The notes beneath the pieces were generated by a model. That model saw nothing but the letters and a program-made list of their open reading frames with translations, did not search any database and was not told the DNA's origin. Below are positions 35,376 through 46,692 of a stretch of 64,000 bases of DNA, one piece after another; position 1 is the stretch's first letter, and every line of letters starts with the position of its first letter. Made by a program: the position numbers and the translations under genes. Source of the stretch: Polytrichum commune (lineage: Eukaryota; Streptophyta; Polytrichopsida; Polytrichales; Polytrichaceae); the NCBI GenBank assembly GCA_950295325.1, contig OX485808.1:22032527-22096526 (forward strand), read 5' to 3'.

Positions 35376-37455
35376 CCTTAATGTATGGTTGTAGTAATTA
35401 AGGAAAGGAGAGTAGGGCAACGTGGCATTGGATGAAAAGTCTGGGGATGTAGGGTCGGAAAAATATGTTCGTCGTCGACGTGTGACAGCGGTGACCTCGT
35501 CAGAAGAGTTCTCATCCACCAGGAGGACCTCGTCAACAGAGGTGCATTTCATTCAACTAACGAAGTTCATTCATCCAGAAAGTGGCGGGGAAGAGCAGGG
35601 CTGCGTCGCAACGGGACGAAATACTTATTGAGCTCGCTTTGGCACTCCGCGGAGAGCTTAATAAGATTGATCATGGCGGATTGGTGGATTGAAGGGCTTC
35701 GGCGGCACTGCAGGGTAGCGTGCAGTAGTTTTCCTCCCCTTCATCACGATTCGCGTGAGGAAGAAGCAAATAGAATGGCTAAATTTCGCTAAATTTCGTT
35801 GCAACGGGGCCGCACAATGATCGAGTCCGACGGTGCGGGAATTGGAATGGTCGGTGACCAGATCGTTAAGTCTAGACGGATCTTAAAGAAGTCACTGATC
35901 ATAAGAGGTTCAGCCTTGAGTGAGTTGGGAGATTTACACTTCTCTTACATGCCTTGTTAGTCGGAACAACATTTTCTTGATATTTTGGAGGGAACATGGA
36001 AGGAAAGAAGATCGGAGAAACAGAGCAGCCAGCGGGGGGTGATAATCTGGAGTTGAACATTGTGGAAGTTACCTGTGCGGGGTGAATTCATCTCTTGATA
36101 AATGAAGGGAAGAAACTGCATGATGCTGAGAAAGCTGTTTGAAAACAGCAGCGAGGACACAGTATAATTTGTGAATGTATCTGGAAGATTAAGCTAATAC
36201 GTTGTGCATTTAGCACGAGGAGCCCGAATGTGAGGAAGTAATTACTTCAGTAAAGATGTTTGATATGTGCCACCGAATTCCGAACATTACAGCGTCGTCG
36301 GTGGTCCCTGATGAATATTCCTAAAACAACCGCATTCCGGAGATGGTGCTTCCTTCCATCTTATGACCTGTCGGAGCAATGTTGAGGTGCCCCGCTCCTA
36401 TAGGGTATGTCAAAAAGTTATGGCCTAAAAGAAAGATTGAGCCTTGGCGTCCACGTGGTCATTCGAAAGAAACCTCCCAAGGATCGCCAAAAGGTACCCG
36501 GGCTAGCTAGGAAACAATTTTAAAATCCTCCGAAAATAATGCAACCAGCATGCGTTAATCTTTATTTAGACTTGCAGGTTTGAAACTGCAAAAGCAGATC
36601 AAGGGGAGAACACAATCTCGCAGTGGGAGGATTGGGGCAAGATTTACCCAAGGATGTTCTAAGGAGAAAGTTACACCGAATTGAGTAACAAGGGTTAAGC
36701 TTATGGCAAAGACAGATCATTAAAAGCATTGGAAGGAGTATAGTTGAAAAGTTAAGATCTCTATTATCTTGAACTTGAGTTGCGGAAGTTCAGGCAAGGG
36801 TGCTGAATGTTTAGAGTACTGGATGGCCATTTGAAGTTTTGAACAGGTCAGTGGTATATATTAAATTATCTATTTGTTTGCTGATGATGGAGGCTGCGGG
36901 TCAGTATCTGTCAAAGTGGACTGATTATTTACTTCAGGTTTGAGAGGAGGTGATATCGATCGATGGACCAATATTGGATATGTACTAACTTAGTACCAGC
37001 CAGTGAAAAAGTTGGCGAATGCATCAGGCGTTGGCTTTTTGGCCTTCTGTCTCAAAAGAGATCCCACGAAATGAAGAAGAAGAAAGGGTTGGCGAATGCA
37101 CAGTAAATCGATGAGAGAATGATCACCTGGCGTAACAATTAGATCAATATTCTCCTTGCCAGGGTTGAGCAACAGTAAAGTAAGGAAGGCCAGTAAGGAA
37201 CGGGTTCTACTCAAGGCCTGCTTGAAGGCCTTAAACAATCACTATAAGAACCAGAATCATTCCAGGCGCATGGAAGGCACGGCGCATTATACGGGACGAC
37301 GCACCTCTCTCTTTGGTCAACTTCCAAGGTGATGAAGTCCTCCGTGCAGATTTGATACTGCATAATCTTCGCAATATTGTTTGGGCGCAGCTGGCCTCTC
37401 TGGCAGCTTTGCCACATCTTCTACTTCACACACTGCAGCGTTGCTTGGTAACAGA
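35376..37455. other. GC-richer, gene-free block upstream of mannanase
   Basis: Base composition rises to that of the genes, but no conserved coding frame is present on either strand. The open stretches at 35422-35631, 37211-37417 and 37317-37559 have no recognisable domains. It may hold promoter elements, non-coding leader or decayed gene sequence. Confidence 0.35.
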
Positions 37456-37463
37456 TATAAAAG
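37456..37463 (+). promoter_or_regulatory. Putative TATA box of the mannanase gene
   Basis: TATAAAAG lies 178 bp upstream of the proposed mannanase ATG. A transcription start near 37485-37495 would be expected. No other good TATA box lies closer. The assignment is positional. Confidence 0.45.
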
Positions 37464-37539
37464 ACTTCCTAGAATTATGCTTCTCGGCTTCACTGCATCA
37501 AGTGAAGCCGTGAAGACAAACAAGAAAGAAACACCGGGC

Positions 37540-37621
37540 ATGTTGCCAGATCGCTGCATCCGCTATGGCGGATGTGAAGCTTCGTGAATATACTTGTATC
37601 ATTACCATGGCTATCACTTAA
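37540..37621 (+). other. Two overlapping small upstream ORFs in the mannanase leader
   Basis: ATG at 37540 opens 15 codons, ending at TGA 37585-37587. ATG at 37565, in another frame, opens 18 codons, ending at TAA 37619-37621. Both would lie in the leader if transcription starts after the TATA box. They could reduce initiation at 37634, or the first could be a true first exon: GCTTC joined across a 67-nt GT-AG intron (donor at 37585, acceptor AG at 37649-37650) stays in frame with the main coding region. Confidence 0.35.
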
Positions 37622-37633
37622 CAATTGTTTTGC

Positions 37634-40600
37634 ATGTCTTCTCTCAATAGATCGAATTTAGCGATGGAGCAGTCGATTGCCCTCTTGTCTTTCGTGATCA
37701 GAGTTGGCAGCCAATTCTCTTTGAACGGTCAGCCTTTCTATGTCAACGGATGGAACTCGTATTGGTTCATGGTGGAGGCTGCGGACGCGAGCACAAGGTC
37801 GAGAGTCGATGATGTTTTGGCAGCAGGAGCTTCTCTTGGTCTCACTGTGTGCCGCACCTGGGCCTTCAACGATGGTACTTGGCAAGCTTTGCAGGTGTCG
37901 CCTGGCAACTACGACGAGAATGTATTTCAGGTGACCAGGCTTTCGACCTCGCATCCTGGATTTATGTGATGGTTTAAGTCATTCATTGCAGGCTCTCTCT
38001 GTGTCTCTCTCTCTCTGTGCCTTAAATCAATTAATCTCGATGTAGTGGACGAAGTCAAGCATTCGCAAAATTAATAGTCGGTAATTGGTCGAATTGTCGC
38101 TGTCCCCCCTTCCGCAATCCATCGTTGTCAGGTCCCACGGCCTCTTGCATCTTTCTTTCTTTGTTTCCTCAATGTGACAAAACATCTGAGAGAAATTTCT
38201 GAACTTATGTAATCTGTATTAGTTTTCTGTATTCATCGCAGCTTTTTTCTTCCATCTGGATTCATGTAGCTTTGATGCTGCAGCGAAAACTTTGCTCATC
38301 TATTTTCACCATGGTTTCTCTTAAATGAGAAACTGTCTACTTTAGTCTGCAGTTTCTAATCTGTTCGACTCGTTCTAGTTTAACCCTCTTACACGTAGTT
38401 CTGCTTTTACTGTCAGAACACTTCTGCATTGCAAATTGGGACCTATTAAGAATATTTCGCTTGTTCCTATGCATCGTACTGGCACGCACTTGCTCGTTCG
38501 CTCGAATCCGGAGCTCCTCGGACTTCATTCTCCATTGTTAGTTGTTTCTATACTTCAAGCGAATCTTGTTGAATTCCAAAAATGAACTTATTCCAGCGTA
38601 ATATGTGTCAATGAGTTTGCCTTTTTAAATATCCATGTAGAGAGTGAGGATATTAGCTACAGAATATTTTATATTGGAGATAAGAACGCTTGTCAATTTT
38701 TTAATATGTGACTTCTGGCGCGGTGACGAATGGTTCTGGATTGTGACCTAATTGCTGTCACTGTTCTATAGTATTGGCGTAGGCAAGCTTGCAACTGGGA
38801 GGAAACGCACTAATGTATTTCCCACATGCAATTTTAGGTCTTCGAGATTTATCCACCTGACGAAATTTTCTCACATTGTAGCTTAGCGAAATAATGTGTT
38901 GAGTACTTGGACACATGGTTGTGCTGAATGCAGGTGCGAGAACTGAAAGAGACCCCAAAGCATTCGGTACTACGTATATTAACCCACATCTCAAGATTTA
39001 TGTAGAATAAAATCTGCTCAGATACTCAAATATGTAACGTCGATACAATATTGGCGAATGCCAATTTCAAGGTTGTCATGACAGGCCCTTGAAGGGTTCG
39101 AGTTAGACTTTGATTCCTAGAATCACATTCCAAGTACTAATTATATATCGTGTTATGATTTGCTGCTGCAGGCATTGGACTACGTGATTTACAAAGCTCA
39201 AAGTAACGGGGTCAGGTTGTTGTTGAGCTTGGTCAACAATTGGAAGGATTTCGGTGGTAGAGCTAAATATATTTCATGGGCTCAAGCGGCAGGAGAGAAC
39301 GTTACCACTGACGATGACTTTTACACCAATGCAGTATGCCGTCAGTTCTACAAGGATCATATCAAGGTATGTACAAAAATTCTAGACTTCATAGATTTTG
39401 TCCTCATACCCCATCTATAAAAAGTTATATGGGTGAACCTGGTCACTTATTGGTATATGAGTACTGCGGACATGCTGTGATCTTATTACAGGGAGCAGCT
39501 CTAGGGCACGGAATAGATATACTAGGACAATCATTATTCCTGCAATTACTATTCCTTCCCTGCATAATGCATCTGTTTTCATACATTTATGCCCCCATGT
39601 ATCCCATCAATTGGCAGGCAATTTTGACAAGAGTAAATACATTTACCCAAGTGGAGTATCTTAATGACGCTACCATCTTTGGCTGGGAGCTTATAAACGA
39701 GCCTGAATGCAGTTCGGATCCTTCAGGAAATACTTTGCAGGTACAGTGTGGTTCTTGAAGATTTTTCCTTTAGGTTGTCTTTGTTAAAGTAGCGAAGTCA
39801 TTCTGAAAATGCTCTTCTCAATGATGTGCATCTCTTATAATAAAGAACATTGGTGATGTATATTTGATCAAACAAGTCTATACCCAGTAGGATATCAATC
39901 TGCCTGAATGAAGCGTCTTCATAAAGGACATGTTTGAAGTACATTACCCATCATACTTTATATATGGTTGAGTTTTAGATGATGGACAACTGATTGAGTT
40001 CTGCAATCATATGTCTTCTCTACACTAGGCATGGATCGAAGAAATGGCAACGTACGTGAAGTCTATTGACAACAATCATCTCTTGACTGTTGGTGTGGAG
40101 GGATTTTATGCATCAAACAGCAAGGGTACCTCAAGCTCGAATCCGAACAGTTACTCCGGTACACTGGGCACAGATTTTGTCCTAAATCATCAGGCATCCG
40201 GGATTGATTTTGCAACGGCACATGCCTATCCTGATGCTTGGTATGTTGATTTCTGTCGTTCATATTTAGTGCCCTAAGCATGTGAATTCTACTGTGTTAA
40301 ACACAGTCACACAATTTTGAGCAATTTTTTGTTGTAGTATCTATGTTCAAATTAGCTTATTGGTTGAAGCACCCAAGTACTTCGTGATATGCACAACGTC
40401 TACCCTCGGTTCTTTGTTTAACTTTCTGAATGCCTTTGTAAATAAACGTGAGTAAACATCTCATGTAGGATCTATACTATTCACCCAGATTAAAATGTTG
40501 GCTTATATAGAATTCATCTGAATACACCACGTTTATAAGATACCCTTTTGTATTTGAATACTACCTGAAACGGACTCGGTATCTGTAGGTTATCGACACA

Positions 40601-41042
40601 AAATGTTGAAGACTACCAGACGTTCTTCCAGAGTTGGGTAGACGCTCACATCGAGGATGCAGGAACTATTCTGGCCATGCCGGTGCTCTTCACAGAATTT
40701 GGTCTTTCAAGTAAGAAACCTGGATATACAACCACCGCCCGAGATTCGTTTTACAAAATTGTCTATGACAGAATCTATGCATCTGCACAAATCAATGGAG
40801 CTGGAGCAGGAGCCCTTCTATGGCAATTTCTTCATACTGCCATGACCAACTGGGACGATGGTTACGGAGTTTACCCCCTCGAGTGCTCTTCCATAACTGA
40901 GTTAATTCAAGCGCAATCATCAAGAACGCAGATGTCTTTTGAATCCTCATGTTGTTGGCCGCAGGATAATAATACGTCCTCGCCACACAGACATAGTATC
41001 ACAAAGATATTGAAGGGCGTGTTTACTCATATCTTCAAATAA
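37634..41042 (+). CDS. Mannan endo-1,4-beta-mannosidase (GH5 subfamily 7), five exons
   Basis: Hydrolyses internal beta-1,4 linkages in mannan and glucomannan of the cell wall. Exons are 37634-37930, 39172-39366, 39618-39740, 40029-40240 and 40589-41042. Introns are 1241, 251, 288 and 348 nt, all GT-AG, and the joined frame gives 426 residues. Conserved active-site residues are in order: R74 in [11 protein letters not shown]191-E192 (acid/base) in WELINEPE, H270 and Y272 in HAYPDAW, nucleophile E312 in LFTEFG, and W354 in LLWQF. NGWNSYW near residue 38 begins the barrel as in plant mannanases. The C-terminus runs about 45 residues past the usual end and includes a CC pair. Plant mannanases normally have a signal peptide, but here the N-terminus is only weakly hydrophobic. 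The sequence TCTTCTCTCAATAG before residue 6 looks like a splice acceptor, so a separate first exon may exist. It is convergent with the GDSL gene. Confidence 0.9.
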
Positions 41043-42825
41043 GGTACGACCACAGATTTGTGCTTATGATCTGCACATAACCTGGATCAGTACATACTCA
41101 GTGTTCAGGCTTCAGTTTGTCAATACATTGTGTGCAATCTAATGTGGAGTGGTTTCACATGTGCCAGTTACGAAGGTGTCTCGGAGGTTTGTGCTCGCTA
41201 CAATAATGGCCCGATGGTGGACACTGCATGAAGAAGGCCATTTTCCCAAAACTAACATCTAAGTTCTTCCGGTGGATAATAAGGAATTAGTGTGCGTTCT
41301 TGTGGCGCATGGAAGGCCAACAAGGACGAGATGAGAATCGACCAAGTATCATATCTTCTCCTTCCTTCTGAGGATGGTGACTAAATCTGCTCCGCTCTAT
41401 GAGAGCATGATTTAGATTGTAAATAGGATGAAGGTGATTGCTGTATCTTGTATTCTAGGACTAGAAATGCTGAGGTATTATCTTCAATTATGTTATATAG
41501 GATCAAAACTTTGTACTGTCCGAACGTGTTCTTCAGGTTCATGACGATTATTATATGTACTTTCACAATGTTGTAAAAGTGTGTTAAAGGTGAATCGTTT
41601 CTTCTCACAGTATGCTAGTTACGTGTAAGTATCTTATATTCCATCCTCCACAATACTTTACATTATAGATCAGCCAGGAAATAATCTTTTCCCGTACCGG
41701 TAGTGCTTATGTTTCAGGTGGATTCCCAGCCATCACCACGTTCCAGTTACATGTGAACAGATGGAGTGAGATTCTCTCTCGAAAACCCCTAAAATAATTT
41801 CTGTATTGCAAACCAATCCCACTTATTGATCTAAAACTGTAAGTTATTATGCCATTGCAGGCATTTTCCTTCTCCAGGCACAAATTTCCTCTCCAGTAGC
41901 CAAAAAAACTGTGTATCTAATGCCTTTCACAATTTGCCATCATCCATCTTAACCGACAGTATCCAAACATCCTCAACGTTTTAGCTGATGAGGTACATGA
42001 ACTCTGTGCAGATGTAATCTAAGGTAGAGGGTGTTAAAACCAACATCTTACCCAAAACCAACACCTATAAACATCTCCCAGTTGTCAACAATCTACTGCC
42101 TTGAACCGTTTCCCATGTGTAGGAGTGTCCGGGTCCATGTAGCAACAATTTTAGGTGTCATTAGTGCTGCCACCTCATAGCGGCCTCCACTCTATCTCAG
42201 GTTGGTTCAAGGTGGGTTTAGGGTGGCTTGTCAATGCATGTTCTAGTCATTCTATATGCGGGGGGACATTTCTAGCTATTCTATTCACAAAGCCAAGGAG
42301 GTAGGCCCACAAACCACAAAGGAAGTCGGTTCTAGGCATAAAGAGGGTCAGTATGCAATATGCAAGGTGACGGTTTTGCAAGCGAATTGGGTGGGATCGT
42401 GGAAATGACCATGTGGCTTTGTGCACCGTTACTAGTTGGGCTTTGAGATAGCTTGGGTCTAATACCCAACTATGTTGTGTTGGTTCTAGGCAATCTTGTG
42501 TTGATTTGAGGCAATGAAGGCCGAGTTCCTCATCATATGCAAGGTCGTCATGCATGCAGCATATGGATTGGTTTAAGGAAGCTAGTGGTTTCAACTTTGA
42601 ATATTCATCAAATATTCAATTGAGGCTAAAAGTATTTCTTCTTTCTTTCTTTATACCTATGTTTAGCCCAAAGGCTAATATATTCATATATTATTTACAT
42701 CAACCACATAGCCATGTGTATGTGCAATAGCTCTTAAGTGTCGGTTTAAGCATCCTCTACCTTATATTGCATTGCATGGAACGCACTACATTCGAGATGC
42801 ATTGCTTTCGTTCCTATCATACGAT
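41043..42825. other. Intergenic region between convergent mannanase and GDSL genes
   Basis: 1.78 kb holding the 3' ends of both genes. No further gene was found. The 115-codon minus-strand open stretch at 42247-42594 has no recognisable domain. Confidence 0.5.
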
Positions 42826-45487
42826 CTATCGCGGTGTCCATTTCGAGAGCTGGTAGACGTTCATGGGAGAAATTTCGGAAGTTGAACCCCGGAAAAGTTT
42901 ATTAAAGAGGATCACGTTGACGGCCTCCGTCGGGTGGTAAGGGTCCCAGAATATGTAAGTTGAGCGATTTTTGCAGAGAGAGCCGAAGAACGGATTGCAT
43001 GGTAGCTGTCCCTTGTACATTCCAGCTCCGCAACACCCTTGGTTTGCGAATGCGAAACCTGTCACATGTATCCACAGTAGAAAATCAGCTCCCTCCATTG
43101 TTTTGTTTATGTTCACTAAGGATGCATTTCATTGTGCAACGATTGTACCTTGCGACGCTGGGTTATTGATGAGGTTCAGAAGCGATGAGTACGAGTCGCC
43201 GTATAGGAACATGGCGCCTGGCAGTGCTTTGGTGAGTTCGGGCAACATGAGTTTCAAGGCCGAATTAAAGCCCTCTGCCATTTGGTTGTCGAAAGCCACG
43301 CATTTCGACGAGTTCGCCAAAGCTAACCTGTTCGGGATGCAACCAAAAGGTCCCACATTGCATACCACTATCTTTCGAGCACCAGAGTTGTAGAGTTTCT
43401 GCATGCACCACAGCAACAAAGTTGCTTGCTGTCACTAGGTGTTTCTTATTCCATGGCTTTTTTTTATCCAAATTTGGCGGTCAACAGTTACTCCGAAACC
43501 AATTCCGGTGCCAATTGGTGCCTCAAAACGAGCTCTTTTGAGATAAAAATCTTGGGGTATCAGGGACAAGGAAACTAAATCAACGGAGCATACCGTGAGC
43601 TGGGTTTTATACACCGAGACAAGGTATTTGTGAAACTGGGCTGGGGTGTACAAGGCTGCCGAAGATGAATTCGGCATTAGGTAGTTGTAGAGGTAGTCGT
43701 TGCTACCGTGCTCGATCATAAACAGTGAGTTGTGGAGTAATGTAGTAGCCTGCGTTTCTCCCAGGATGGCGCCGAGCTCAATCACCGTGCTCTGGAAGTA
43801 GGAGAGCTGCATATTGAATGACAATCGCTCGAGCTGCCATGACGTTATTGGTTCAAAACAGTAAATATAAGCCAACGACAAACTTTCCGATCTGATCCTT
43901 TCTGTAAGAGAAATTTTCCGGCTTTACTGTTTTAATTCGCCGACCATCTCAAGCCCACTCTATATACTGGACATGTACTAAACCTGACTTAAACGTAGAC
44001 TGCAGAATAGAATAGTTCCTTGAGTGACTAAGTTTCAGTGACTTAAATATATTCAGGATTGGACACTCTCTAAGAATTGCAGCAAATGTACGTGACTTTA
44101 TATGCAATTATTCTGTACATGTCAAGGGGACACAGGTCAAGGGACACAGGTCATTAGTAATTACAGATTGAGAAATTTGGAGGTTTGAATCAACTTTAGC
44201 CAGTCGTTAAACTCACGAGTCTCATATTGCAGGGGGGAAACGCATTTGACATAGAGGGGATAAGCCTTCCACTTGTAATGGATCTTAGAGCCCAAATGTT
44301 GCAATTCGTTTATTAGGGGTTCCCGGATAGCTTTTCAAGAAATAAAGGATACAGATACACGGTGGGAAGGGCGAACTGCAAACATCACAACATAGACGTT
44401 GAAACTCAAGGCTTCCCAGAATCGAGCAGAAATTCCTCTAGAGTGCCGATTACATGAAGCAGAGGACCACCAACGATGTTCAGGTGTGTTCAAGAGCAAG
44501 CAATGTGATGCAACCACGAAAGTTTAGGTATACTTTAACTCACGTAATTGGCTCCGCTCTCATCAAGAAGACCGCCAGCGCCAGACGCGTAGTTCACCCC
44601 CTGTAGAATGGCTTTGCCGTGGGAGGTGGGAGCCAGATATGGTGGCGGATATGGTAGACCTATGGCATCAGCTGCCAAAAAATGAAAGCACCACTCAATT
44701 TGTGGGTTGTAAATTTCAGCTAAGGTATGTGCCCCTATCGTGGGCATTTTCAACTCTAGACATTTCTGGCTGTTGAATCGGCTCGGGAATTGTCTCTTCC
44801 AGTTAGCAATTTGTGAATCACGAATATTGTCATTTCAAGTTTCACAAAAAAACGTTAATCAGATTCAAGATGAAAAATTTATATGAGTTCACAATGAAAA
44901 TTCTCTCTAACTATTTAAATGAGTAAGAAATGATCACACAGGCCCTCTCAACCGTGTTCGCTCTTGAACCTAGAATGGCGCCTATATTTGGAGCACATAG
45001 CAGGAAATACATGTCTCTTTGGTGTCCTCTCTCAAATACAAGCCTACCCATGTACCACAATATAGGCGTCCGCTTAGGAAGAGTGTCCACATAAGGCCCA
45101 CACCTTATTGAGTTCGTTGATGTTCTATTCGTCAGCCATGAATTTCACTTGGCATTTTACAACTGGAGCTCATTGTGGCAGGAGAGGACGAGAGAGAAGG
45201 GAAGGAGAAGACTGACCCATAACGTCGGGACAAGTCTTGCCATTGCAGAATCGGCCCGTTGCGTTGTGTGTGGGGAAGTCGATTCCATTGGGTGCGATGT
45301 TCGCCTTCGCCAAAGCAGTTTCTAGATAATTGTTGTTTCCCACATCGACGAGGGAGTCCCCGAAGATGAACATGGCCGGGAATAGAGGTGAGCTAGCTGC
45401 AGTGGTTGCACTCTCAACTTGGTGTAGACAGCAGAGATACTTCATGATGACAACTACCCACAAACGTAGAAACCACCTCGGTGCCAT
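42826..45487 (-). CDS. GDSL-motif esterase/lipase (SGNH hydrolase), five exons
   Basis: A secreted plant-type GDSL esterase/lipase that acts on acyl esters through a Ser-Asp-His triad; its physiological substrate is unknown. Exons on the minus strand are 45487-45217, 44671-44544, 43833-43594, 43398-43149 and 43058-42826. Introns are 545, 710, 195 and 90 nt, all GT-AG. The joined frame encodes 373 residues, normal for the family. Residues 1-26 form a signal peptide (FLRLWVVVIMKYLCC core). Block I is FIFGDSLVDVGNNNYL with nucleophile S45, the oxyanion Gly lies in GVNYASGAGG, block III is GSND with N178, and block V is FWDPYHPTEA with D335 and H338. ATG 45487 is preferred because it places the signal peptide at the N-terminus; an in-frame upstream start would bury it. 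It is tandem with PIMT, 1.2 kb away. Confidence 0.92.
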
Positions 45488-46692
45488 TGTTGAGCCTGCA
45501 AGAAATCGCTCTCTGGAAGCATGGGTTCCAAGCTGTTGGACGGGGAATGCATGTCCCAGGGAATAAACTCTGAACGCCGCAGGTGGACATAGAGGCACAT
45601 GAATAAATACTTGAGCATATTAACTCCATCCAGAGTGGACATTGTAACCAGCATATTTTACGACGGAGATAAAGAGAGCCTGCTGTAACTGACCCACGCA
45701 CTAGCCCTGCCAAACGTCCGTGTTGACAGATCACAACAAGATTGGGAGACGGCACTGGGCATGCAACGATCATGGGTGCACGCCGCAGAATCTGTGAGTA
45801 GAGGTGCACTCATACGCGTGATGCCTATGACTACAGCTGCCCAAGCTGTACCTTAATCATGATTCAATCATGGTATGTACTTCCTGTCAGGAGGAAGATT
45901 CTGGATGTCAACATTCTCCCATGTGGCAGTGCAGAAACCAGATCGGTGAGCCATTTGTCAAGAGTGGAGCTAAACCGTCCGTAGGTTCTTGTGCATAAAA
46001 CTTCATAAAACACTGTGCCACACACAGATATTACGTATTATATTGACAGCTTGTTTTGAGTACCTAACGATTAGGAAACAACATAGCCATTTGTATCGGT
46101 GCTGTAACAAGTTTCAGACATCTCAAATTCAATTAATTGCTTCTGCTCCAGGTTGAAAATCAGCAACCAAGCCACAGGATAAGTTTAACAATCATGATAT
46201 GCATGCCATAATTGCATGATCGACTAGACAATTGTTCGAGACAAGTCAACTGGCACATGAAGGCACTCAAAACCCACAGTAAAAGGACGTGCACATTCAG
46301 TTACAAGAACACAATCTTTATTGACCATGTTAACAGGAGAAGTAAAGGATAATGCTCCCCGGAAGCTCCTCAGATCAACACTACGGGAGACTCTCAAAAA
46401 GACTGGAAGGATAAGATACATGTGGGACTCCAGCATAAATTGGGAGATTTGCGGATGGGTCAGGCGGTGTAGATCAAACGCCGACCTATATAGATATCTG
46501 CAGTTCGTAGTGTCAAAATCTGGTGTGATATTCGGCCAAGGAAGAATAATTAATCACAGAGGCTTGAAGGTGTTGGGAGAGGCTCTATAAGATCGGTATT
46601 GCTCTATATGACCGATAGTGGTTTCTCGGAGAAGCCTATATAAGACTCAACATTACAGCAAAACTTTGTGGGTTCCATGCTGTGAGTAGCAA
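45488..46692. other. GDSL promoter region and PIMT 3' flank
   Basis: About 1.2 kb between two minus-strand genes. The part near 45488-46200 should contain the GDSL promoter, though no clear TATA box was identified. The part near 46600-46690 is the likely PIMT 3' untranslated region. Confidence 0.45.

Noticed and set aside
45488-45598. 37-residue N-terminal extension of the GDSL esterase
   Set aside because: It would bury a clear signal peptide that begins at the ATG at 45487.
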